Below, in pieces: positions 1 to 5,475 of a stretch of 13,371 nt of DNA; within the stretch, counting starts at the first letter, position 1; every line of letters begins with the position of its first letter. The notes under the pieces were generated by a model. It had not been told where the DNA came from and did not search any database. It saw only the letters and a list, made by a program, of their open reading frames with translations. The translations under genes and the position numbers were made by a program. This DNA comes from Clostridiales bacterium UBA3758 (lineage in GTDB: Bacteria; Bacillota; Clostridia; Oscillospirales; Oscillospiraceae): positions 1 through 13,371 of the forward strand of contig DFGE01000010.1 in NCBI GenBank assembly GCA_002371675.1. Reading direction: 5' to 3'.

Positions 1-585
1 TCTAACAAATGGGGTGCTGTTCATCTGGCTGCGGCTTTTCTTTTTGCCGTCCGGGTAGCCGAAACGGTAGACCGCGTATTTCCGTTCACGCAGCGGCAGA
101 TCAAGCAGCGAATAGAAGATCCACTGCGAGTGATCGTGCCGGATTGCGATCTCTTCCGGGCCATGCTGGAGAGGATCGAAGTAGGTTTCCCGGTAGGTGA
201 GTTGATCCTCCGTTCCCGCATAGCGATCCAGGCTCACCAGCTCGCCGCCTGCCTGCTTGTATCGGCTGCCAACGGAGCGCATCACGCTTTTGAGCTTGTT
301 GTCGATGCACACGCCGGCGTAGGTGGAGAACATGTTTCCCAGCTCCGGCTTGAACTTGGCGATGGCTTTCCAGAGCTCGATCCGCGCGAGCTGGATAAAA
401 TCGTCCTGTGTCAGCGACTTGTCCATGCCGGTCGCATAGATGCCCTCCCAGTAGGTCTTCGCCTTTGAGACGACCAAGCCCTCATTCTTCTCCATCATCA
501 GTCGGATGGCGCGATCGCAGCCGCCCATGGCATAGACGACCAACTCCTCATTGGTCATCTCGGACAATTTGGTCCATTCATCCAT
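1..585 (-). CDS. Sigma-70 family RNA polymerase sigma factor (cut by the window edge)
   Basis: The frame is open for 195 codons from ATG 585 to the window edge. Residues of about 36-100 look like sigma region 2: a stretch ending in LWKAIAKFKPELG is followed by MFSTYAGVCIDNKL, matching the classic 'GLLKAIEKFDP-G-FSTYA..I' core-binding and -10-recognition pattern. Residues of about 159-185 (LLDLPLRERKYAVYRFGYPDG) resemble the start of region 4, which contacts the -35 element; its helix-turn-helix is cut off. The start is supported by a GGGAGGG Shine-Dalgarno. The start codon overlaps the stop of the upstream XRE gene by 8 bases, so the two are probably translationally coupled. The short form without region 1 or 3 suggests an alternative sigma factor. 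It may drive promoters of the element itself, which is inference. Confidence 0.85.
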   Translation of the reverse strand, partial: MDEWTKLSEMTNEELVVYAMGGCDRAIRLMMEKNEGLVVSKAKTYWEGIYATGMDKSLTQDDFIQLARIELWKAIAKFKPELGNMFSTYAGVCIDNKLKSVMRSVGSRYKQAGGELVSLDRYAGTEDQLTYRETYFDPLQHGPEEIAIRHDHSQWIFYSLLDLPLRERKYAVYRFGYPDGKKKSRSQMNSTPFVR

Positions 586-1411
586 CGCTCATCCCTCCCG
601 CGTGAAAGAGCGGCAGTACGGCGCGGTACAGGTTTTCCTTCATATCTTCCGACACACCGTCCATCAGACTGACATACTCGCAGATGCTCCGGGAAATCTC
701 CTCCGGCGTCACAGACAGAATGTCCACGGCATTCCCGTTCTTATCCTGTTCCTCCAGCAGATGATCGAAGGCCTCTTTCGTCATGGCCTTAGCTTCTTCC
801 GCCTTGTTGGGGAGATCCTTCTTGATGGCTTTCAGAGTTCGCTCAAACTGCACGCCGAGCTGCGCCAACTCCGTCTTGTATAGCGGGATGCACTGAGCCC
901 GCGCCTGTTTGGCCAGAGAGGTCGCCATTTGGCGTCGCTGCTTGTCCTCGCGCGCGATGCGGGTGAACAGCTCCGCCGTGCTCTGGTGGATCTGATTCTG
1001 CGTGGCGATGGCGGAGGCATAGGTGTCGTTGAAATAGTCTGCGATCATAGCTGTGAGCGCGGCAAACTCCGGCTCTGCCAGCAGACGGTTGACCACCGTC
1101 ACATCTACGCTGCCGGTGTAAAGGTTCCTGGCCGCCTGCGCAGAAAGGCCGAGCTCTTCGATCGTGTAGTTTTTCCGGTCCGGCACATCCGTTCGCCCGA
1201 GAAGGAAGTCCGTGGATACGCCGAAGAATTTGGCGAGCGCCAGCACCACGTCGTCATTGACCGTCTGCTGTTTGCCGCTCTCGATCCGACTGAGCAGGGA
1301 TTCCGAAAGACCGGTTTTCTCCGCGATGGTCTTGTTTGTCACGCCGCGCGTTCGCTTCAAATCAACGATCCGGTCCCGAATGCACCCCGGCAGATACTCT
1401 TTTTCACTCAT
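578..1411 (-). CDS. XRE-family helix-turn-helix regulator with a long C-terminal domain
   Basis: The protein is 277 aa. Residues of about 10-70 form a Cro/CI-type helix-turn-helix: IRDRIVDLKRTRGVTNKTIA, then SESLLSRIESGK, then LALAKFFGVSTDFLLGRTD. This layout is typical of XRE repressors. The remaining 200 residues are unassigned, helical and charged. They include a stretch rich in Gln, Arg and Lys around residues 150-220 that could oligomerise. The frame stays open upstream to 1588, but ATG 1411 is chosen because AGGAGG (1420-1425) sits 8 bases before it and the family N-terminus starts there. It shares an operon with the sigma gene downstream (8-base overlap). It is transcribed away from the repeat-rich region, so that region is its likely operator. 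The target genes are inferred. Confidence 0.85.
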   Translation of the reverse strand: MSEKEYLPGCIRDRIVDLKRTRGVTNKTIAEKTGLSESLLSRIESGKQQTVNDDVVLALAKFFGVSTDFLLGRTDVPDRKNYTIEELGLSAQAARNLYTGSVDVTVVNRLLAEPEFAALTAMIADYFNDTYASAIATQNQIHQSTAELFTRIAREDKQRRQMATSLAKQARAQCIPLYKTELAQLGVQFERTLKAIKKDLPNKAEEAKAMTKEAFDHLLEEQDKNGNAVDILSVTPEEISRSICEYVSLMDGVSEDMKENLYRAVLPLFHAGGMSDG

Positions 1412-1496
1412 GTTCCTCGCCTCCTCGATGGATTCTACAGAAATTCGTGCGCATTTGCTGTCGAAACAAAGCGCCACATTTTCTACGTGTATCCGA

Positions 1497-1505
1497 ATTG
1501 TAACA
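1497..1505 (-). promoter_or_regulatory. Candidate extended -10 promoter of the XRE-sigma operon
   Basis: On the minus strand the sequence reads TGTTACAAT, an extended -10 (TGn plus TACAAT), about 86 bases before the XRE start codon. No good -35 lies 16-18 bases upstream; TTGGAC is present but only 11 bases away. The palindromic TTGCA sites begin about 45 bases upstream of it. Confidence 0.45.
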
Positions 1506-1551
1506 TAAATGCTGTCCAATAAAACGGACTCTGTTTTGTGATGCCCCCAAG

Positions 1552-1660
1552 ATTGCAAATCTGCAATTTTTTCTTCCCTGCGCCGCATAAATTGCAGATG
1601 TGTCGTTTTCCTGCGCGTTTTTCGCTGCCGAGCGTATACTCTTACAGAAGCGGAAACACG
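1552..1660 (+). repeat. Direct repeat unit A (about 110 bp)
   Basis: Unit A starts with the palindrome-like ATTGCAAATCTGCAAT. It then carries ATTGCAGATGTGTCGTTTTC, then GCGTATACTCTTA, and ends with AGAAGCGGAAACAC. The same blocks recur in the same order 138-139 bases downstream in unit B. TATACT resembles a -10, but no matching -35 lies 17 bases upstream. Confidence 0.75.
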
Positions 1661-1687
1661 GGAACGCAGGCAGGCTCAAAAGACTTG

Positions 1688-1707
1688 AAATTGCAGATTT
1701 GCAATTT
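1688..1707. promoter_or_regulatory. Perfect inverted repeat, probable operator
   Basis: The arms AAATTGCA and TGCAATTT pair perfectly around the 4-base centre GATT. A near-copy lies at 1553-1566 (TTGCAAATCTGCAA). Single half-sites TTGCAGATGTG (1592-1602) and TTGCAAATGTG (1731-1741) follow each. The neighbouring XRE regulator is the obvious candidate ligand, but a ParR-type protein could also bind. Which one binds is inference. Confidence 0.5.
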
Positions 1708-1799
1708 CTTTTCCGCCCGTGGCTCCAAAATTGCAAATGTGTCGTTTTCCGGCGCAGTTTTGGCTCCCCTGCGTATACTCTTATAGAAGCGAAAACACA
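1690..1799 (+). repeat. Direct repeat unit B (about 110 bp)
   Basis: Unit B repeats unit A imperfectly: ATTGCAGATTTGCAATTT, then ATTGCAAATGTGTCGTTTTC, then GCGTATACTCTTA, then AGAAGCGAAAACAC. The most conserved blocks are TGTGTCGTTTTCC and GCGTATACTCTTA. The lead motif is the reverse complement of the one in unit A. This orientation swap within otherwise direct repeats suggests a symmetric protein-binding site. Confidence 0.75.
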
Positions 1800-1820
1800 G
1801 ACAACTGAATAGAAAAGTAT

Positions 1821-1883
1821 AAGACCTGAATTCTTCCGTACATCCGTACTACCGTACCCGGTCGGAAGCGTTCGGGTCTTTTT
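1821..1883 (+). terminator. Terminator- or attenuator-like hairpin upstream of the replication operon
   Basis: AAGACCTGAA (1821-1830) pairs with TTCGGGTCTT (1871-1880) with one wobble. Inside it, CTTCCG (1833-1838) pairs with CGGAAG (1863-1868). Five Ts follow the stem (1879-1883). The loop carries three CCGTAC iterons. As it lies before the first replication gene it could attenuate transcription from the upstream repeats. Confidence 0.5.
1832..1857 (+). repeat. Iteron block 1: three CCGTAC units at 8-bp spacing
   Basis: CCGTAC occurs at 1836-1841, 1844-1849 and 1852-1857, exactly 8 bases apart. The 18 bases at 1832-1849 recur, inverted and identical, at 6846-6863. Arrays like this are typical binding sites of replication initiators, but the 8-bp period is short for classical plasmid iterons. 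The function is inferred. Confidence 0.6.
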
Positions 1884-1902
1884 CTGTTTCCGCTTCAAAA
1901 CG

Positions 1903-1924
1903 CGGAGTCTGAATCCAGATTCCG
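1903..1924 (+). promoter_or_regulatory. Leader hairpin before the CHC2 gene
   Basis: CGGAGTCTG (1903-1911) pairs with CAGATTCCG (1916-1924) with one wobble, around a 4-base loop. No U-run follows, so it is not an intrinsic terminator. It lies in the probable leader, about 50 bases before the start codon. Confidence 0.4.
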
Positions 1925-1976
1925 TTCTTAAATAACTGCTCTCACTTTTCGGGAGTTGAGAAAGGGGGTGAACCCT

Positions 1977-2567
1977 ATGGCAAACATTTTTGAAGCTGTC
2001 AAGGCGGCTGTGACGGTTCCCGTGGCGGCGGAGCGCTATGGCCTGAAGGCCAACCACGCAGGGATGGTGTGTTGTCCATTCCACGACGACCACAAGCCCA
2101 GCCTGAAGCTGAACGAGGACTACTTCTACTGCTTCGGCTGCGGGGCGGGCGGTGATGTCGTGGAGCTGACCAGGCGGCTGTTCGACCTGCGGCCGTACGA
2201 GGCGGCCAGCAAGCTGGCGGTGGACTTCGGCGTGGACGTTCCGGCTACCGCGCCGCCGGATGGCAGCCTGAACCGTTTCCGGTCGGATTTGCTTCGGTGC
2301 CAGCAGGTGCTGGATGAATACCTGAATCTGCTGATCCGCTGGCAGAGAAAGTATGCGCCGCGCTCGCCGGACGAAGAGCCGGACGGCCAGTATGTGGAGG
2401 CCTGCCAGATGCTGGAGCCCATGGACTACCTGGCTTCGATGCTGGCAGCCGGGACACTGGAGCAACGCATTAAGACCGTGGAACGGCTCCTGGCCGACGG
2501 CAAAATGGATCAGCTGGAAGAACGGCTGAACAGAATCAAAGAACAAGAATTGGAGGAGGAAAATTGA
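1977..2567 (+). CDS. Stand-alone CHC2 zinc-finger (DNA primase-type) protein
   Basis: The protein is 196 aa. The N-terminus carries a primase CHC2 zinc finger: C33-P-F-H36 and, 15 residues later, Y-C52-F-G-C55-G, followed by GGDVVELTRRL. In DnaG-type primases this finger recognises single-stranded template. Here no Toprim catalytic domain follows; the remaining 120 residues are helical and acidic, ending in a Glu/Lys-rich tail. It therefore probably assists a primase or helicase, perhaps the SF3 helicase encoded downstream. ATG 1977 is preferred over TTG 1956 because AGGGGGTG lies 6-7 bases before it. The stop codon abuts the ParM-like start, so it leads the operon. The zinc finger is well supported, but the partner is inferred. 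Confidence 0.85.
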   Translation: MANIFEAVKAAVTVPVAAERYGLKANHAGMVCCPFHDDHKPSLKLNEDYFYCFGCGAGGDVVELTRRLFDLRPYEAASKLAVDFGVDVPATAPPDGSLNRFRSDLLRCQQVLDEYLNLLIRWQRKYAPRSPDEEPDGQYVEACQMLEPMDYLASMLAAGTLEQRIKTVERLLADGKMDQLEERLNRIKEQELEEEN

Positions 2568-3494
2568 ATGGAACACTACAACTACAATGGAAAAGAAATC
2601 ATCGGCATCGACCACGGCTTCGGCAACATTAAATGCCGGCACGTGGTCTTTCGCTCTGGCGTCAAAGAGTACGACAGCGAGCCGGCCATGACTTCGGACG
2701 CTCTGTACTACGGCGGCAAGTATTATGTGGTCGGCGAGGAGCACAAGGGCTTTGTCAGCGACAAGAGCCAGGACGAGGATTACTACATCCTCACCGTGGC
2801 GGCACTGGCCAAAGAACTGGAGTTCCGGCACATCACGGAGTGCGATGCCGTGCTGGCAGTGGGGCTGCCTATTCAGTGGATCGGCGCGCAGAAGGAGGCC
2901 TTCCGCAAGTACCTCATGCGGAATGAATTGATCGAATTTCGGTATCACGGACAGGATTACCTCGTCCGCATCGACGATGTGCAGGTCTTTCCCCAGGGTT
3001 TCGCCGGGGTGGTGCAGAGGCTCGGAGACTTCAAGGGTCTGAACATCCTGGCGGATATCGGCAACGGCACCATGAACACCATGCTCATCAAGGACGGCAA
3101 ACCCATGTCCAGCCGCTGTTACACGGACAAGCTGGGCGTGGAGCAGTGCATCATCCGCATGTCCAACGAGTTGCTGGCGGTCAGCGGCTTTGCCATGCCC
3201 TACGACGTGTGCGAAGACTTCCTTCGACGTGGAAACGCGGAGCTTGCAGAGAAATATACCTCGGTCATGCGCAAGGCTGCGGAGGAGTATTCCGACACCA
3301 TCCTTGCCAAGCTCCGGGAATACGAGTTCAACCCCGAGATCATGCGCCTCACTGTCATGGGCGGCGGGGCCTGCATCCTCAAACACTTTTGGAACGGTAG
3401 CAATAACCGGGTGCAGTATATCGAGGATATCTGCGCCACGGCCAAGGGCTATGAGCTGCTGGCTCTGAACAACCTGAAAACGGAACGCCGGTGA
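2568..3494 (+). CDS. parM: ParM/StbA-family actin-like plasmid segregation ATPase
   Basis: The protein is 308 aa, close to the usual ParM length (about 320). Actin-fold nucleotide motifs are visible: phosphate-1 IGIDHGFGNIK at residues 12-22 (D15), phosphate-2 ADIGNGTMNT near residue 163 (D163), and the adenosine motif VMGGGACIL with GGG at residues 265-267. ParM-type proteins form ATP-driven filaments in the cytoplasm that push replicated plasmid copies apart through an adaptor bound to a centromere. ATG 2568 follows the upstream TGA directly, with GGAGGAGG about 7 bases before the start. The small gene that follows is the likely adaptor. A segregation motor on an integrated element implies an extrachromosomal replicating phase (inference). 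Confidence 0.88.
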   Translation: MEHYNYNGKEIIGIDHGFGNIKCRHVVFRSGVKEYDSEPAMTSDALYYGGKYYVVGEEHKGFVSDKSQDEDYYILTVAALAKELEFRHITECDAVLAVGLPIQWIGAQKEAFRKYLMRNELIEFRYHGQDYLVRIDDVQVFPQGFAGVVQRLGDFKGLNILADIGNGTMNTMLIKDGKPMSSRCYTDKLGVEQCIIRMSNELLAVSGFAMPYDVCEDFLRRGNAELAEKYTSVMRKAAEEYSDTILAKLREYEFNPEIMRLTVMGGGACILKHFWNGSNNRVQYIEDICATAKGYELLALNNLKTERR

Positions 3495-3500
3495 AAAGTG

Positions 3501-3824
3501 ATGATGGGGAAAGGAGAAAAGAATCTGCTTCTCCGCTTCAACCTCAACCGTAAGACAGACCGGGAGATCTGGGAATGGCTGCATGAAAAGAGCGAATCGC
3601 AGACGCTCTCCATGAACGCCTTCCTGATCGAAGGTCTGCGAAAGCTGATGGCGCAGGAGGCAAACGAAAAGCCGCTGGATGTACGCGCCCTGGCAGAGGA
3701 ACTCTGCCGGGAGATGCGTACCCAGCGGCTTTTTGTGCTTCCGGAGAGCGAGAGCCCGGAATCCACGGTGGAGGCAGATGATGACATTCCTGCCGACATC
3801 ATGGATTTTGCCAACAGCTTTTGA
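3501..3824 (+). CDS. ParR-like small DNA-binding adaptor
   Basis: The protein is 107 aa from ATG 3501; GTG 3498 and ATG 3504 are equally possible, and a weak GGTG lies about 7 bases upstream. Residues of about 9-49 fit a ribbon-helix-helix: a beta strand LLLRFNLN is followed by two helices ending in SMNAFLIEGLRKLM. The C-terminus is acidic and poorly conserved in look, as in ParR adaptors, whose C-terminal tail docks on ParM. It starts 6 bases after the parM stop. Position directly behind parM and the ribbon-helix-helix pattern make it the centromere-binding partner by inference. It is too diverged to assign by sequence alone, and a different RHH regulator is the alternative. Confidence 0.65.
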   Translation: MMGKGEKNLLLRFNLNRKTDREIWEWLHEKSESQTLSMNAFLIEGLRKLMAQEANEKPLDVRALAEELCREMRTQRLFVLPESESPESTVEADDDIPADIMDFANSF

Positions 3825-3877
3825 TGCTTGCAATTTGAAAGCATGTCGTATGACCACTGCTTTCATTTTGCAAGCAT
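3824..3877. repeat. Long inverted repeat after the parR-like gene
   Basis: The 19-base arms at 3824-3842 and 3859-3877 pair with only two mismatches: ATGCTTGCAA and TTGCAAGCAT form the outer 10 bp, and GAAAGC and GCTTTC the inner part. The loop is 16 bases. No T-run follows on either strand, so it is unlikely to be an intrinsic terminator. It could be an outer hairpin of the transfer origin or a protein-binding site. Confidence 0.6.
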
Positions 3878-3944
3878 GGATCGACGGCACGGATGAGGCG
3901 GCGATCCGGCGAAGGGGTACAGGGGAAGCAGCCGCGTCCTCTGT

Positions 3945-4031
3945 GCTCTCGGCAGAGCCCACGACACTTTGCAGCTCTTCGGGCTGAAAGTGTCATAGTG
4001 GGTTACACACTTTGAAAAAGCTGTGTAACCC
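3945..4031 (+). other. oriT: Candidate oriT with MobV-type nick site
   Basis: Three hairpins lie in series directly before the relaxase gene. First, GCTCT-CGGC-AGAGC (3945-3958). Second, GACACTTT (3963-3970) pairs with AAAGTGTC (3987-3994), with an inner CAGC/GCTG. Third, GGGTTACACA (4000-4009) pairs with TGTGTAACCC (4022-4031), with an inner CTTT/AAAG. Between the last two lies TAGTGGG followed by TTA (3996-4005). This matches the nick sequence of MobV relaxases as known from pMV158 (TAGTGTG, cut, TTA), including its place right after an AAAGT-type stem. The predicted cut is between 4002 and 4003. Confidence 0.75.
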
Positions 4032-4074
4032 GCGCCCACCCCCCGCGAAAAAACAAAAGAAGGAGGAATCGCCT

Positions 4075-5421
4075 ATGAGTAAAAACTATGCCGTTGCCCG
4101 TGTTCAGCAATACACCAAGGCGAGCATCGGCAAATCCGAGCGCCACATCGAGCGCAAGAACCAGAACTACGAGAACATGAACGTGGATCTCTCGCAGACG
4201 CCCCGGAACGTTCATTTCCAAAGCTGCGGAGATCTGACCTATAACGCTACCCTGGATAAGATGATCGAGGAAGGAACCGTTTCCCTGCGCGGCCTGAAGC
4301 CGGATGCCAAGCTATTCGACGAAATGATCTTCGATGTGAACTCCGCGTACTTCGAGGAACACGGCGGTTATGATTACGCCTGCCGGTTCTATGAGGAGGT
4401 CTTCCGCTTCGCCCAGAAGGAATACGGCCCGGAGAACATCCTCTCCGCCGTCATGCACGCTGATGAACTGAACAGCGCGCTGACGGAAAAGCTGGGCTAC
4501 CCGGTCTACCACTACCATCTGCATGTGGTCGCCTTGCCGGTGGTGGAGAAGGAGGTCCGCTATTCCAAGCGATGTAAAGACCCGGAGCTGGTCGGCAAGG
4601 TCAAGGAGGTCATCCATCAGGTCAGCCACTCCAAGAAGTGGGCCTCGCAGAAGGTCACGGACGAAAATGGGAAATCTCACATCATCAAGTCCTATAGCCT
4701 TCTGCAGGATCGCTTCTTCGAGCACATGCGGGACGCCGGGTTTGAGGACTTTGAACGCGGCGAGCGCGGTAGCACCGCGCAGCACTTGTCCGTCACGGAG
4801 TTCAAGGTCAAACAAGAGCAGCAGCGGCTTGCAGATATCACGGATGAGAAGCTTGCAGCGATTGACGCATTGGACCGCTTGGCAGAGGAAGAGATTCAGA
4901 AACAGGAAGCTCTTACGAAGCTCGAACAGCAGGCCAAAAAGGCAGAAAAGAAGCTGGATGCCGTTGTGCCTGTCGTGCAGGACGCCGAGACATTTGCCCG
5001 GAACAACATCAGCTATTTCGAGGATCTGATCCCGGAGGCCGGAGCGCTGGAGAGTGCGAAGAGCTATCGGGAGCATAAGATCATGCCGCTGGTACAGAAG
5101 CTCAAGGAAAAGTTTCTGGGACTGTACCGAACGATCCTTGATCTGAAGAAAAGGCTGGAGAGCCTGCAAAAAAGACTCAGCAAAGCGGAACGGGATCGGG
5201 ATCATTACAAGAGCAAGTTCGAGCAAGAGCAGGAGAAAACGGCCTTGCTTCAGGAAGATGCCGCTGATTTGTCTCGGGTAAAGCGTGCTTTAGGGCCGGA
5301 TAAGATCAATTCCGTAATCGCCTTTGAGCGAGAACGGGATGCCGCACGAGAAGCGGAACTTGCAGAGTTGGAACGTCAGCGCAAGCTGGCGCGCAAGAGC
5401 CATGATCGAGACGCACGCTAA
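4075..5421 (+). CDS. MobV (Pre/Mob) family relaxase
   Basis: The protein is 448 aa. The N-terminus reads YAVARVQQYTKAS, then SERHIERKN, the family motif I whose His acts in DNA cleavage in MobM of pMV158. A metal-binding motif follows: VMHADE, then YPVYHYHLHVVALP, with the His cluster typical of HUH relaxases. The second half (about residues 240-448) is a long Glu/Lys/Gln-rich coiled coil, as in other Pre/Mob proteins, for dimerisation or coupling. The enzyme should nick the oriT just upstream and stay bound to the 5' end during transfer. ATG 4075 is chosen because AAGGAGG lies 8 bases before it; the frame is open further upstream, but that stretch is oriT. Elements of this type use the secretion system of a co-resident element. 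Confidence 0.88.
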   Translation: MSKNYAVARVQQYTKASIGKSERHIERKNQNYENMNVDLSQTPRNVHFQSCGDLTYNATLDKMIEEGTVSLRGLKPDAKLFDEMIFDVNSAYFEEHGGYDYACRFYEEVFRFAQKEYGPENILSAVMHADELNSALTEKLGYPVYHYHLHVVALPVVEKEVRYSKRCKDPELVGKVKEVIHQVSHSKKWASQKVTDENGKSHIIKSYSLLQDRFFEHMRDAGFEDFERGERGSTAQHLSVTEFKVKQEQQRLADITDEKLAAIDALDRLAEEEIQKQEALTKLEQQAKKAEKKLDAVVPVVQDAETFARNNISYFEDLIPEAGALESAKSYREHKIMPLVQKLKEKFLGLYRTILDLKKRLESLQKRLSKAERDRDHYKSKFEQEQEKTALLQEDAADLSRVKRALGPDKINSVIAFERERDAAREAELAELERQRKLARKSHDRDAR

Positions 5422-5423
5422 GG

Positions 5424-5445
5424 GGCCGGTCATTTTTGATCGGCC
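5424..5445 (+). terminator. Weak hairpin between relaxase and helicase genes
   Basis: GGCCGGTCA (5424-5432) pairs with TGATCGGCC (5437-5445) with one wobble, around TTTT. The bases after it, TTCATTTTAC, are only moderately T-rich. It may reduce transcription into the helicase gene but is not a strong terminator. Confidence 0.4.
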
Positions 5446-5475
5446 TTCATTTTACTACGAAAAGAGGTGAAACGA

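Larger units (their letters stand above)
1412..1976. promoter_or_regulatory. 565-base intergenic control region between the divergent regulator and replication operons
   Basis: I see no credible gene here. The region holds the XRE promoter candidate, two imperfect direct repeats of about 110 bp (1552-1660 and 1690-1799), TTGCA palindromes, a terminator-like hairpin (1821-1883) enclosing three CCGTAC iterons, and a second hairpin (1903-1924). A 12-base block GAAGCGGAAACA at 1647-1658 recurs inverted at 1885-1896. The region is therefore both a divergent regulatory region and a candidate replication or partition site. Confidence 0.7.

Noticed and set aside
1538..1786. Short plus-strand frame in the repeat region
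   Set aside because: The translation simply reflects the duplicated repeat units, and no ribosome binding site precedes it.
1836..1857. Short regularly spaced repeats as a possible CRISPR array
   Set aside because: The units are 6 bases at 8-bp spacing without spacers of CRISPR size; they fit iterons instead.
1404..3962. Very long minus-strand open frame (852 codons) opposite the CHC2, parM and parR-like genes
   Set aside because: Its translation is low-complexity and family-less, while the plus-strand frames carry clear motifs; it is an antisense shadow of GC-rich genes.
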